Notes under the pieces: generated by a model | What the model was told of the DNA's origin: nothing | Databases searched by the model: none | The model's input: only the letters and a program-made list of their open reading frames with translations | Program-made: the position numbers and the translations under genes | Source: Chitinophaga pinensis | GTDB taxonomy: Bacteria > Bacteroidota > Bacteroidia > UKL13-3 | Direction: 5' to 3' | DNA length: 64,000 nucleotides | NCBI GenBank assembly: GCA_945860865.1 | Contig: CAMARW010000006.1 | Location: 81,407-145,406, forward strand | Part shown: piece after piece, positions 1-8,881 of the stretch | Layout of the letters: each line of letters opens with the position of its first letter | Position numbering within the stretch: position 1 is the stretch's first letter

Positions 1-63
1 GTGTTCGCTTTTAAAAATAAAGTATTTGAGGAATGAGGAGTTTTAATACGATTTCTAAAAACT

Positions 64-100
64 AAAAAAGGCAGCACTAATTGATAGTGCTGCCTTTTTT
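64..100. terminator. Bidirectional intrinsic terminator after metK
   Basis: A perfect 16-bp inverted repeat (64-79 against 85-100) encloses a 5-base loop. Its outer six positions are A on one side and T on the other, so either strand gives a GC-rich hairpin followed by a U tract. It lies just past the metK stop and would also stop transcription entering from the left. Confidence 0.9.
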
Positions 101-122
101 ATATTTGAAGTGATGCGTAAGC

Positions 123-1376
123 TTATTTTAACTTAAACGCTTTTTTCACTTTCTCTACCATGTCTAGTTTTTCCCAAGTAAATAGCTCTACTTTAAATTT
201 AGCCATTTTACCATCTGGACCTTTAAACTCTTTGGTAACAATTTCATTCTTTCTACCCATGTGTCCGTATGCTGCAGTTTCGCTGTAGATAGGATTGCGC
301 AATTTTAAACGAGTTTCGATACCGTAAGGGGTCATATCAAAAAGTTTTGCCACAATAGCTGCAATTTCGCCATCATTCATCTTTACTTTAGCAGTTCCGT
401 AAGTATCTACAAAAATACCCATTGGATCTTTTACACCAATAGCATATGATACCTGAACCAATACTTCTGAACAAACACCAGCAGCTACTAAGTTTTTAGC
501 AATGTGACGCGTAGCATAAGCAGCAGAACGGTCTACTTTTGAAGGATCTTTTCCAGAGAATGCACCACCACCGTGGGCACCTTTACCACCGTATGTATCT
601 ACAATAATTTTACGTCCGGTTAAACCAGTATCGCCATGCGGACCACCAATTACAAACTTACCTGTAGGGTTAATGTGGTATTTAATTTTGTCATTGAATA
701 AATGAGCAAATTTCTTGTATTTAGTTTTAACGCGAGGAATTAAAATCTTGATGATATCTTCTTTGATTTTAGCCAACATCTTAGCTTCTTTATCAAAATC
801 ATCGTGCTGTGTAGACAATACAATAGCGTCTATGCGAATAGGGTTATTGTTATCATCATATTCTAAAGTTACCTGAGATTTTGCATCTGGACGTAAATAC
901 TTAATCGCTTTGTTTTCGCGGCGTAAAGCAGCTAGTTCAATTAAGATTTTGTGTGCTAAATCTAAAGCTAAAGGCATAAAATCTTCTGTTTCGTTAGAAG
1001 CATAGCCAAACATCATACCTTGATCGCCGGCACCTTGGTCTTGCTTTTTCTTGCGATCTACACCTTGGTTAATATCGGCAGATTGCTCATGAATAGCAGA
1101 TAAAATACCACATGAGTTGGCTTCAAACATGTACTCACTTTTGGTATAACCAATTTTGCGAATTACACCACGGGCAATTTCTTGCACATCTAAATAAGAT
1201 TTAGACTTTACCTCTCCGGCTAATACAACCAAACCAGTAGTAACAAGGGTTTCACATGCTACTTTCGACTCTGGGTCGAATGCTAAAAAGTTATCAATAA
1301 GGGCGTCCGAAATTTGATCGGATACTTTGTCTGGGTGTCCTTCACTTACAGACTCTGACGTGAATAAATAAGGCAT
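123..1376 (-). CDS. metK: S-adenosylmethionine synthetase
   Basis: Makes S-adenosylmethionine from methionine and ATP in the cytoplasm, the cell's main methyl donor. The 417-residue length is usual for Bacteroidota MetK. The N-terminal substrate motif [16 protein letters not shown] (about residues 14-29), the central [12 protein letters not shown] (about 115-126) and the glycine-rich [20 protein letters not shown] segment (about 270-290) are all present and look intact. The gene stands alone: a strong hairpin terminator follows it, and a promoter plus a leader of about 160 bases precedes it. The leader suggests cis-acting RNA control, reasonably by SAM, but that is inference. Confidence 0.98.
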   Translation of the reverse strand: MPYLFTSESVSEGHPDKVSDQISDALIDNFLAFDPESKVACETLVTTGLVVLAGEVKSKSYLDVQEIARGVIRKIGYTKSEYMFEANSCGILSAIHEQSADINQGVDRKKKQDQGAGDQGMMFGYASNETEDFMPLALDLAHKILIELAALRRENKAIKYLRPDAKSQVTLEYDDNNNPIRIDAIVLSTQHDDFDKEAKMLAKIKEDIIKILIPRVKTKYKKFAHLFNDKIKYHINPTGKFVIGGPHGDTGLTGRKIIVDTYGGKGAHGGGAFSGKDPSKVDRSAAYATRHIAKNLVAAGVCSEVLVQVSYAIGVKDPMGIFVDTYGTAKVKMNDGEIAAIVAKLFDMTPYGIETRLKLRNPIYSETAAYGHMGRKNEIVTKEFKGPDGKMAKFKVELFTWEKLDMVEKVKKAFKLK

Positions 1377-1419
1377 ATTTAATTTTTAGTTTTAAGTTTA
1401 TAGTTTTACGCTTTAAATA

Positions 1420-1535
1420 AAACATGTGGACTTTATTGTAACAAGGAGGAACTGTGTTTGACAAGAAAGTCCGCATTGTTTTACCACCGTGGTGTTCTTC
1501 CCGGTTGGCATCCCGCACATGTGCGGGATTCTTAA
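1420..1535 (-). promoter_or_regulatory. Structured 5' leader of metK, candidate riboswitch
   Basis: Read on the minus strand, the transcript from the promoter at 1543-1572 meets a perfect 20-nt palindromic hairpin (1510-1529), then a 6-bp hairpin with one bulged A (1502-1508 with 1484-1489, 12-nt loop), and finally a 12-position stem with a single mismatch (1461-1472 with 1428-1439, 21-nt loop). A five-base segment at the 5' edge (1529-1533) can pair with 1463-1467, which is part of the last stem, so the two folds exclude each other as in an aptamer plus expression platform. I could not match it to SAM-I or SAM-II by eye. The structure is seen; SAM sensing is inferred from position only. Confidence 0.6.
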
Positions 1536-1542
1536 TGCACTG

Positions 1543-1572
1543 CAAAAGTATTGGAATTATGTAAAAAACAAA
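1543..1572 (-). promoter_or_regulatory. metK promoter (Bacteroidota primary sigma type)
   Basis: On the minus strand TTTG (1569-1572) is followed after 18 bases by TACTTTTG (1543-1550), a full match to the TAnnTTTG -7 element. Transcription would begin near 1535-1538, directly before the leader hairpins. Confidence 0.75.
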
Positions 1573-1680
1573 GAAAAAAGATAAAAGGATAAAATTCGTT
1601 AATAATCAAAATATTAAGTGTTGAATTTTAACGGTTTATTTTTTTGATAACCTAAAATGCCACCTATTTTATGAAATTGT

Positions 1681-4119
1681 TTAGTCTTTAAAAATAGCTT
1701 GCTTCATAAGAATATCGCGCTCCTCTTTAGTATAATTTTCTTTATTAAAAATGTCCTTAAATTGGGCTTGATAGCTTGCATTTGTGGCAAAATAGGCTGC
1801 CAATTCTGCTGCTGGTGAAGCTAATCTGCTATTGTTAGATAGCATGGCTTGCATGAGCGATTTGGCAACATCGTTTGTAAATGTGTAAGTAGATTTAAGC
1901 ACTAAAAATGCTTGGTTTCTAGTTCTAAATTCGTAGCCAGAACCTGCAAAAGAAATTAATTCTTGTTTGGCCGCTTCTGCCTGTATGTTGTTTACAATAC
2001 TTAACTCTAGCCACTTCATGCGCACGCTATGAAACATGCCATGTACCTCTTGGGTAACATTCAAAAATTTGGCTGCTTCGTTTGGATAGGCTAAACATAA
2101 TTTCTCTAAACTACTTTTTACCACATCGTAACTGCTATCTGTTAGTGCTGACTCAAAATAACTTCTGTTTTTGTTAGTTATAGGAATGGTTTTAACAGCA
2201 AAATCTCTTACGGCAGCTTTCTTATTGGTAAACGCTTGTAAGACCATAGTTACACTTTCTTCTTTGGTATCTGCTGCCAATTGAGAAATAATTTCGTTGA
2301 GTATTCCTTCATGTTTTTCTTGCTTGAAAAGCTGGGTTAATGCAAATCTTTTTTGGTCTAATGAATAAGCTCTTAAACCTATTACCGCATCATATCTATC
2401 TAACATTTGAGGCGCACGTTTGGCCTGCTCCACTAAATTTTCCAACGGCTTTTTAAACGTTACTTGTTTTAATACATGGGAGTTCGGGTCAAACAAAACA
2501 AAAGCGATTTTTCTATTCCCAGCATTTGGAATTTTTACCACTTCAAAAGCTTCACTTATCATTTCATTTACTGCCGATACCGAGCCATCTGTATAATAAA
2601 CCTCTAGGCGAATGGGCATTTTAAAGGTACGCACAATTTCGTTCATTTCGTGAATTTGCTCAATCGCTATTTCTGTGGCGTGCGTTCCATCTAGGTAGCT
2701 TAAATCTTCGTAATGCACGCGGTAATGAGGCTCTCCACCACGCTGTATCCATTGATCGAAAAACCAGTCTAGGTTCAGCCCTAAAACGTCTTTAATGGCT
2801 TGTTGCAAATCGTTGGTTTCTACATTAGCATAGGCGTGTTTGGCTAAGTAATGTTTTAATACCCTTTTCCATTGCTCTGAACCCAACACATATTCTAACA
2901 TACTGATAACAGCAGAACCTTTTTGGTAAACCCTTGCGGTTCCGCCACCGCTTACGCGCACACCCAGAAAATCTTTTTTGCCTGCTTGTATGGCTGCATT
3001 TTGATGCGCCCTGCGTTGCCAATTCCATTCGTCGTCTCCATCTAATATTTTACTCAATTGTTTTGGGTAATAAGTAGCAAAACTCTCTTGTAGCCATGCA
3101 TCTCTGCCATCTCGGGCAGTTATATAATCGCCAAACCATTGGTGGGTAAGCTCGTGGCAGTTTACACCTACATAGTTCCTGTCTAAATACGCGCGGGCAT
3201 CTACGTTAAAAAAATCACCAAAAATGGTAGCGGTGGTATTTTCCATAGCGCCATATAAAAAGTCTTGCACCATAACCTGGCTGTAACTTTCCCAAGGATA
3301 TTTTATACCTGTTTCTGCCTCTAAAAAATCTACCATCATAGGCGTGTATCTATAGGTTGGTTCAAGCCTATCTTTAAACTCTGGATAGTACCAATATTGC
3401 AATGGCACACCGCTTTTGCTTTTAGCGGTAGCCACAGCATATTTACCAATGCCCAACATTAATAAATACCCCGCATGTGGCTTACTCATGGCGTAATGCC
3501 AGGTATTAGTTCCATCTTTATTTTCTTTTTTGCTCAGTAGTTTTCCATTGCTTAAAACCTGGTAATTTTTATCAAAAGTGGTAACGGTTTCGGTTATAAA
3601 CTTATCGTTCATATCATCGTACATAGGTATCCAATGGCGGTTATCTATGCCCTGCCCTTGGGTCCATATTTGCTTGCGTACCGCAAAGGGATCGGCCGTT
3701 TTAGGCGCTGGTATATTCCATCCAATAAAGTAAATTCCTTTGCTTGGTTTGGCGGTATAGTTAAAAATTATTTCTCCAGTCTGATCCCATTGAAAGGGTG
3801 TGCTAGGAAATACCCATATTCCCGCTGCAACCGTTTTGTAAGCAAGTGGTTTTCCGTTAAAAGTGGCATTTAAAATACTAATTCCAGGGCCATCAAAAAA
3901 TACCGAATCTACCTGTTTTTGCAATACCTTAAATTGGTGACTCACTCTGCCTTTTACCAAACTAGCTTCAGGCTCAAATGCTAGCTCTACTTTCATTTTA
4001 ATAATATCTAAGCCATGCTCTCTGTAAGTAGTTGCATCTTTATGGTAACTATTATAAGTGTATTGCGCTAAACACACCTGTGAGGTAATTATAGCTAAGG
4101 TTAATAATTTAAATTTCAT
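1681..4119 (-). CDS. M1 family zinc aminopeptidase, secreted
   Basis: An 812-residue exopeptidase of the gluzincin M1 family, which removes N-terminal amino acids from peptides. A signal peptide (MKFKLLTLAIITSQVCLAQ) indicates export. The substrate-anchoring GAMEN motif is at about residues 290-294, the zinc motif HELTHQWFGDY at about 323-333, and the third zinc ligand is the Glu in WLQESFATYY about 20 residues later. After the catalytic and beta domains the C-terminal 250 residues look helical and repeat-like, as in the ERAP-like tail of larger M1 enzymes. It is monocistronic, with its own promoter at 4136-4168. Substrate is unknown; peptide scavenging in the periplasm or outside the cell is likely. 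Confidence 0.93.
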   Translation of the reverse strand: MKFKLLTLAIITSQVCLAQYTYNSYHKDATTYREHGLDIIKMKVELAFEPEASLVKGRVSHQFKVLQKQVDSVFFDGPGISILNATFNGKPLAYKTVAAGIWVFPSTPFQWDQTGEIIFNYTAKPSKGIYFIGWNIPAPKTADPFAVRKQIWTQGQGIDNRHWIPMYDDMNDKFITETVTTFDKNYQVLSNGKLLSKKENKDGTNTWHYAMSKPHAGYLLMLGIGKYAVATAKSKSGVPLQYWYYPEFKDRLEPTYRYTPMMVDFLEAETGIKYPWESYSQVMVQDFLYGAMENTTATIFGDFFNVDARAYLDRNYVGVNCHELTHQWFGDYITARDGRDAWLQESFATYYPKQLSKILDGDDEWNWQRRAHQNAAIQAGKKDFLGVRVSGGGTARVYQKGSAVISMLEYVLGSEQWKRVLKHYLAKHAYANVETNDLQQAIKDVLGLNLDWFFDQWIQRGGEPHYRVHYEDLSYLDGTHATEIAIEQIHEMNEIVRTFKMPIRLEVYYTDGSVSAVNEMISEAFEVVKIPNAGNRKIAFVLFDPNSHVLKQVTFKKPLENLVEQAKRAPQMLDRYDAVIGLRAYSLDQKRFALTQLFKQEKHEGILNEIISQLAADTKEESVTMVLQAFTNKKAAVRDFAVKTIPITNKNRSYFESALTDSSYDVVKSSLEKLCLAYPNEAAKFLNVTQEVHGMFHSVRMKWLELSIVNNIQAEAAKQELISFAGSGYEFRTRNQAFLVLKSTYTFTNDVAKSLMQAMLSNNSRLASPAAELAAYFATNASYQAQFKDIFNKENYTKEERDILMKQAIFKD

Positions 4120-4135
4120 AACAAGGATTTAAAAG

Positions 4136-4168
4136 CGAATATAATAATCTTCATTATTAAATGGCAAA
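4136..4168 (-). promoter_or_regulatory. Promoter of the M1 aminopeptidase
   Basis: On the minus strand TTTG (4165-4168), 21 bases, then TATATTCG (4136-4143). The spacing is right and the -7 box is the TAnnTTCG variant seen repeatedly in this window. The start codon is 16 bases downstream. Confidence 0.65.
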
Positions 4169-4323
4169 AGCGCTAATTGTTTAAGAAAGTATATCACCCA
4201 ATAATTTAATGCAGGTAAAAGATTTTTACATGTCAAAAAATGGTCACAATCTAGTTAATTGATTTTTATCAACACGTTAAAATAGGCTTTTACCTTTAAT
4301 TTGTAGGCTATTATTTACTCATT

Positions 4324-6345
4324 GTGTTCCAAATAAAGCCCATCATATATTCTCTTTTTTTAACAGGCCTAAGCATCATTATTTTGAGCTCTAACTGGGT
4401 TGTTGGTCAAAAATTAGATTCGTTACAAAGCTTAGAAGAGTTGGTAGTTACGGGACAGTATGAAGCCAATAGCCTAACCAAATCTGTTTTAAAAGTGAAG
4501 GTTATAGATGCCAAAAGAATTGAACTACAAGGCGCTTTTTCTTTGCAGCAGGTTTTGGCCAACGAGTTAAATGTGCGCATTATTCAAGACCCAATTTTGG
4601 GAAGTAGCCTGCAATTACAAGGTGTAGGTGGCAATAATATTAAGATTTTAATGGATGGTGTGCCAGTGGTGGGCAGAGAAAATGGCAACATAGATTTGTC
4701 TCAAATAAACCTTCAAAATGTGGAACGCATAGAATTAGTTGAGGGCCCCATGAGCGTTAATTTTGGAACCGATGCCTTGGGAGGTGTTATAAATATTATT
4801 ACCAAAAAACAAAAAGCCAATACCAGAACCGCCCGTTTAGGTGCTTATGCAGAAAGTATTGGTCAATACAATGCAAATTTGGCTTTGGGTTCTTCCAATG
4901 CAAAAAATAGCCTATTATTTGCTGCTAACCGTAACTTTTTTGGAGGTTTTAGCGAAGATCCCAATAGCAGAAATAAGCTTTGGAAACCACGTACCCAATA
5001 CAATGCCGATCTATCCTACACGCGTTTTATAGAAAAGGGTTCTTTTAGGTGGACAAACCAGTTTTTCAATGAAATTATTATGGATAGGGGCGTGCCAAAT
5101 ATAGATTGGACACAAGCAATAGCCCTTGATAGGCAATACCAAACTACCCGTTTAACCAGTAGTTTCTTTTATGAAAAAAAGCATAATGGTAAGCGAAACA
5201 TCAATGTGGTAGGTGCTTATAATGGATACATGCGTCGTTTTAATACTTTTGTTAAAGATTTAACTAATTTAAGTGAGCAATTAGTGGCTGAACCTTTTGA
5301 GCATGATACCAACTGGTTTCACCAAGTTATGAGCAGGGGCACTTATGCCAATGTTGCATTCTCTCAAAAGTTGAGTTACCAAATGGGCTACGAATTCAAC
5401 CACGAGTTTTTTTTTGGTTCTCGTGTCCAAAATCAAAGCGTAAACATGGGCGATTACAACCTATTTACCAGCACAGAGTGGAAACCATTTAAGCATTTTT
5501 TGGTTCGGCCAGCCATACGTATTATCTACCATACCCAATATGATGCGCCTTTAGTACCTAGCATCAACTTTAAATACGACTTACGCGAAGCACTTATTTT
5601 TAGAGGTTCATATGCCCGTGGATTTAGAGCACCCAGCTTAAAAGAACTGCATTTAGAATTTGTAGATGCCGCTCATAATATTAGAGGCAACAAACAATTA
5701 AACGCAGAAACTTCAGATAATTTTCAATTTGGACTGTCTTATTCGCACAAATGGGTGAGTAAAATTTTTCGGTTCGAACCGATTCTTTTTTATAACAAGA
5801 TACAAAATATGATTGATTTGGCAAGGGTTGGCAATGGTAATGATGCCCTATTTCAATATGTGAATGTTAATAATTTTACTAGTTATGGAACTGCTGTTAA
5901 CCTAGAATACAGAACAGAGCCATATCAAGTTTCTTTGGGCTACTCTTTAACGGGTAGAAAAAATGAATTGGCATTATACGAACCAAGTAACCTCTTTTTT
6001 TATGCCCATGAATGGCGTTTAAACACAAGTGTTTTTATCAAAAAACTCAACTTAAGTTTTAATTATTTTTGCAAATTCAATGGTAGATTTCAAATCTATC
6101 AATATAATTTCAGGCAGAATGATGTTTCGCTTAGTTATATTGATCCTTTTGCTTTAATGGATTTTACGGTAAATAAATCTATGCTAAAACAGCGTTTGTC
6201 AATTACAGTTGGTTTAAAAAATATGCTCAATATTATAAACGTAAATGCCAATTTAAGTAGCGGTCCGCATGGTGCTGCGAGCGGCAACGCTGCCGCAGGA
6301 ATGGGTAGAACAGCTTTTGTGGGCATTAATTACAATTTTTTATAA
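4324..6345 (+). CDS. TonB-dependent outer membrane receptor, probably haem/iron
   Basis: A 673-residue 22-strand-barrel type receptor. After a signal peptide, the TonB-box region (LEELVVTG, about residues 38-45) leads into a plug domain with the typical VQGVGGNNIKILMDGVPV-like and VERIELVEGPMSVNFGTDALGGV-like segments (about 95-160), followed by the barrel. It lacks the N-terminal CarboxypepD_reg domain of SusC-type receptors. The start is GTG; no better ATG lies upstream in frame. The stop codon directly abuts the ATG of the HmuY-like lipoprotein, so the two form a transport pair. Haem as ligand is inferred from that partner and could be wrong. Confidence 0.9.
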   Translation: MFQIKPIIYSLFLTGLSIIILSSNWVVGQKLDSLQSLEELVVTGQYEANSLTKSVLKVKVIDAKRIELQGAFSLQQVLANELNVRIIQDPILGSSLQLQGVGGNNIKILMDGVPVVGRENGNIDLSQINLQNVERIELVEGPMSVNFGTDALGGVINIITKKQKANTRTARLGAYAESIGQYNANLALGSSNAKNSLLFAANRNFFGGFSEDPNSRNKLWKPRTQYNADLSYTRFIEKGSFRWTNQFFNEIIMDRGVPNIDWTQAIALDRQYQTTRLTSSFFYEKKHNGKRNINVVGAYNGYMRRFNTFVKDLTNLSEQLVAEPFEHDTNWFHQVMSRGTYANVAFSQKLSYQMGYEFNHEFFFGSRVQNQSVNMGDYNLFTSTEWKPFKHFLVRPAIRIIYHTQYDAPLVPSINFKYDLREALIFRGSYARGFRAPSLKELHLEFVDAAHNIRGNKQLNAETSDNFQFGLSYSHKWVSKIFRFEPILFYNKIQNMIDLARVGNGNDALFQYVNVNNFTSYGTAVNLEYRTEPYQVSLGYSLTGRKNELALYEPSNLFFYAHEWRLNTSVFIKKLNLSFNYFCKFNGRFQIYQYNFRQNDVSLSYIDPFALMDFTVNKSMLKQRLSITVGLKNMLNIINVNANLSSGPHGAASGNAAAGMGRTAFVGINYNFL

Positions 6346-7350
6346 ATGGAAAAAGTAACAAGAAATAGTCTAAAGTTAATTTGTGGGTTAGCCTTATTTT
6401 TGGTATTAAACGCTTGCGAAAAACCAGAAACTCCCTACACTTTGCCACCTAGGCCAATTAATGCGGCCCGCATGTTACAAGTAGATTTGGGCAGCAATTA
6501 TGAGCAGCAAACGTATATTAATTTTTTAGATAGTAATATTATTAAAGCTACGGTAAATATTAATAGCTGGGATATTGCTTTTGATTGTAATCCCAATGCT
6601 TTTAGGGTGCTTATGAATGGGGGTAAGGGGATTTTAATTGCCCAAATAGTAGCCACAGATTTTGTAAAGGATTTAAAGCCAAGAGATGTTAAGTTTCTTT
6701 GGGATGCTTCCTCTGGTGGCGATTCTATTGTTATAAAAAATTGGAATACTGGCTCTTATGTATATGTTGTAGACAGGGGTATTGAGGCGGCTGCTAGCGC
6801 TCAAAGATATTTTCAGTTTAAGCTAAAGATGGGTCAGGCAAATGGAATTATTTTAGAAATAGCAACCATGAACGGCCAATTGCTTAGAACGGTTTCTGTG
6901 GAGCGCTCGCCAATTAAGAATTATGTTTATTATAATTTTGAAGGTGAAAAGTCGCTCAGTTTTGAACCCAACAATGATACTTGGCACTTCTGCTTTTTGC
7001 CTACTCGCTGGATTTACTACGAGTACAACCCGCCTTTGCTATACAATGTTACGGGCATTCATCTAAATACTAAAATGGTTTCGGTGGCTGTAGATAGCAC
7101 GCTTAGTTTTGAGGCAGTGAGATTAGCCGATGTGCTAAATTTAAATTACAATAAGCAACGTGATGCCATGGGTTTTGAATGGAAAATATATGATTTTACC
7201 CAAGGCAGGTATTTAACGCGCAAGTATGTAAATTATATTTTTAAAAGCACGGGTTCGCAACCTAAATATTATAAATTACGTTTCTTAGATTTTTACAGTA
7301 AACAAGGTATCAAAGGCTCTCCGCGTTTTGAGGTTTTGGAAATTATTTAG
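6346..7350 (+). CDS. HmuY-like lipoprotein
   Basis: A 334-residue surface lipoprotein: the signal peptide ends in a lipobox with Cys24 (VLNAC). The sequence that follows, with ...QVDLGSNYEQQTYINF... and ...NSWDIAFDCNPNAFRV..., matches the pattern of the HmuY family, whose founding member takes haem from host proteins and passes it to the receptor HmuR. The neighbour upstream is a TonB receptor with no gap between the genes, the same arrangement as hmuR/hmuY but in reverse order. In many environmental Bacteroidota HmuY-like proteins the haem-binding histidines are not conserved, so the ligand is uncertain. The family call is good, the function is inferred. Confidence 0.8.
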   Translation: MEKVTRNSLKLICGLALFLVLNACEKPETPYTLPPRPINAARMLQVDLGSNYEQQTYINFLDSNIIKATVNINSWDIAFDCNPNAFRVLMNGGKGILIAQIVATDFVKDLKPRDVKFLWDASSGGDSIVIKNWNTGSYVYVVDRGIEAAASAQRYFQFKLKMGQANGIILEIATMNGQLLRTVSVERSPIKNYVYYNFEGEKSLSFEPNNDTWHFCFLPTRWIYYEYNPPLLYNVTGIHLNTKMVSVAVDSTLSFEAVRLADVLNLNYNKQRDAMGFEWKIYDFTQGRYLTRKYVNYIFKSTGSQPKYYKLRFLDFYSKQGIKGSPRFEVLEII

Positions 7351-7422
7351 CTAAGATTTGGCTTTTTTTCAAGTAATTACTGCTAGTTTATAACTACTTG
7401 TAAATAAATAAAAAGTCAACAA

Positions 7423-7857
7423 TTAAGCTTTATTAATAATATCCCAACTGTGATCGCCTAGGAGCTTAACAGAGGCAACATAGTTACCTACGGTTTTGCT
7501 GCGGCCCCATTCTGTTGGACCAATTATGGAGAGTTTAAAATGGTCGTCTTTTTCGTACAAGTGGTAAACTTGGCCAATTACCGGTTGAAAGCGCATATCA
7601 GATGTGTAAATATTTTCTGAAACCTTTAAACGGTTTTCAATTTCGCGCACTTGCTCCATTATTAAATCGGCTTGTTTTTTCAACAAACCCATTTCTTGGT
7701 TGGCATAGTGGTGCATAGCTTCTACAGCGTTTGCCCGTATTTTCCCCTTGTCTATAGCTTTTATTATGGGCGATCCAACACTTAATGGAATAGGAGATAA
7801 ATTGGCTGGACCAACATAGCTTCCATCTTCATTTAATAAACTTTTTTCTTCCGTCAT
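7423..7857 (-). CDS. DUF2452 family protein
   Basis: A 144-residue cytoplasmic protein without signal peptide or membrane segment. It matches the conserved DUF2452 family of Bacteroidota and some Proteobacteria: an N-terminal proline/glycine-rich stretch (residues 10-35), a central helix of about 45 residues with coiled-coil character (EAMHHYANQEMGLLKKQADL and on), and a C-terminal part with FQPVIGQVYHLYEK and GPTEWGR. No function is known for the family. It is divergent from ispH and has its own promoter at 7901-7930. Confidence 0.85.
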   Translation of the reverse strand: MTEEKSLLNEDGSYVGPANLSPIPLSVGSPIIKAIDKGKIRANAVEAMHHYANQEMGLLKKQADLIMEQVREIENRLKVSENIYTSDMRFQPVIGQVYHLYEKDDHFKLSIIGPTEWGRSKTVGNYVASVKLLGDHSWDIINKA

Positions 7858-7900
7858 TGTAACAATTAACCTTTTTATGGTCTCAAAGTTTTATTTGAAC

Positions 7901-7930
7901 CAAATTTAAGATTTAGAATTAGACAAACAA
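7901..7930 (-). promoter_or_regulatory. Promoter of the DUF2452 gene
   Basis: On the minus strand TTG (7928-7930), 19 bases, then TAAATTTG (7901-7908), matching the Bacteroidota TTG/TAnnTTTG consensus. Confidence 0.6.
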
Positions 7931-7976
7931 TTTATAAAAATCTAAGTTTAATAGTTATCTAAACGTAATTTAAATT

Positions 7977-7984
7977 TATATTTG
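7977..7984 (+). promoter_or_regulatory. ispH -7 element, possibly leaderless transcript
   Basis: TATATTTG is a full match to TAnnTTTG and ends only four bases before the ispH ATG. No clear TTG lies at the expected -33 position. If used, transcription would start at or within a base or two of the start codon. Confidence 0.5.
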
Positions 7985-7988
7985 AAGT

Positions 7989-8831
7989 ATGAATGTAAGT
8001 GTAGAAATAGACGATAATTCGGGATTTTGCTTTGGAGTTGTATTTGCCATTCAAATGGCCGAGGACATATTAAATGAAGAAGGCCATTTATTTTGCCTAG
8101 GAGATATCGTTCACAACGACGAAGAGGTTGAAAGACTCAAAAAGAAAGGATTAGAAATTATAGACCATGATAAGTTTAATACCTTAACCCATGCCAAAGT
8201 GCTCATTCGCGCCCACGGTGAGCCACCCGAAACTTACAAAAAAGCGCTAGATAATCACATTGAGTTGGTTGATGCAAGCTGTCCGGTTGTATTAAAACTG
8301 CAACACCGCATAAGAGAAGCACACAACAAGGAAGAAAAAATATTGATATACGGAAAACATGGCCATGCCGAGGTGAAAGGGTTGCTAGGGCAAACTAGCG
8401 GGGAAGCCATTGTGGTTGAAACTTTTGATGAATTAGAGCAATATGATTTGCCTCAGAAAATCCAATTATACAGTCAAACCACCAAACGCACCAAAAATCT
8501 ATATGCCTTAAAAGAGAAATTAGAGGCCAAAGGAATTGAAGTTAATTTTAACGATACCCTTTGTAGGCAGGTAAGCAATAGAGATATACAATTGCGAGAT
8601 TTTGTGACCCGTTTTGATAAGATTGTATTTGTGGCTGGGTTAAAGTCTTCTAACGGTAAAGTACTATTTGATGTTTGTAAAGAAAACAACCCAAATACTT
8701 TTTTTGTAAGTAGTAAGGAAGAAATACAATTAGATTGGTTCTCAGAAAACGATAATATTGGTATATGTGGTGCAACATCTACCCCGCAATGGCAAATGGA
8801 AGAAGTTTGTAATCACATATTGGCACTTTAA
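7989..8831 (+). CDS. ispH: 4-hydroxy-3-methylbut-2-enyl diphosphate reductase
   Basis: Last step of the MEP pathway: reduces HMBPP to isopentenyl and dimethylallyl diphosphate with a [4Fe-4S] cluster. Length 280 residues is normal. The three cluster cysteines are visible: Cys14 in SGFCFGV, one in VDASCPVV (about residue 98), and one in NDTLCRQVSNRD (about 194). Substrate-binding histidines appear in RAHGEPPE (about 75) and GKHGHAEVKG, the latter with the proton-donor Glu. It appears to be monocistronic. Together with the men genes in this window it feeds isoprenoid quinone synthesis. Confidence 0.97.
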   Translation: MNVSVEIDDNSGFCFGVVFAIQMAEDILNEEGHLFCLGDIVHNDEEVERLKKKGLEIIDHDKFNTLTHAKVLIRAHGEPPETYKKALDNHIELVDASCPVVLKLQHRIREAHNKEEKILIYGKHGHAEVKGLLGQTSGEAIVVETFDELEQYDLPQKIQLYSQTTKRTKNLYALKEKLEAKGIEVNFNDTLCRQVSNRDIQLRDFVTRFDKIVFVAGLKSSNGKVLFDVCKENNPNTFFVSSKEEIQLDWFSENDNIGICGATSTPQWQMEEVCNHILAL

Positions 8832-8881
8832 TTTTTTTACTCATTTTATATTATCATTCAATAGATAACTTCTTATTAAAC

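Noticed and set aside
1342..1545. 67-codon minus-strand frame crossing the metK leader
   Set aside because: It overlaps the metK start in another frame, and its sequence follows the RNA hairpins; better explained as leader RNA than as protein.
7370..7400. Inverted repeat between the HmuY-like gene and the DUF2452 gene as terminator
   Set aside because: The stem has a mismatch and a long loop, and the T runs precede rather than follow it on both strands.
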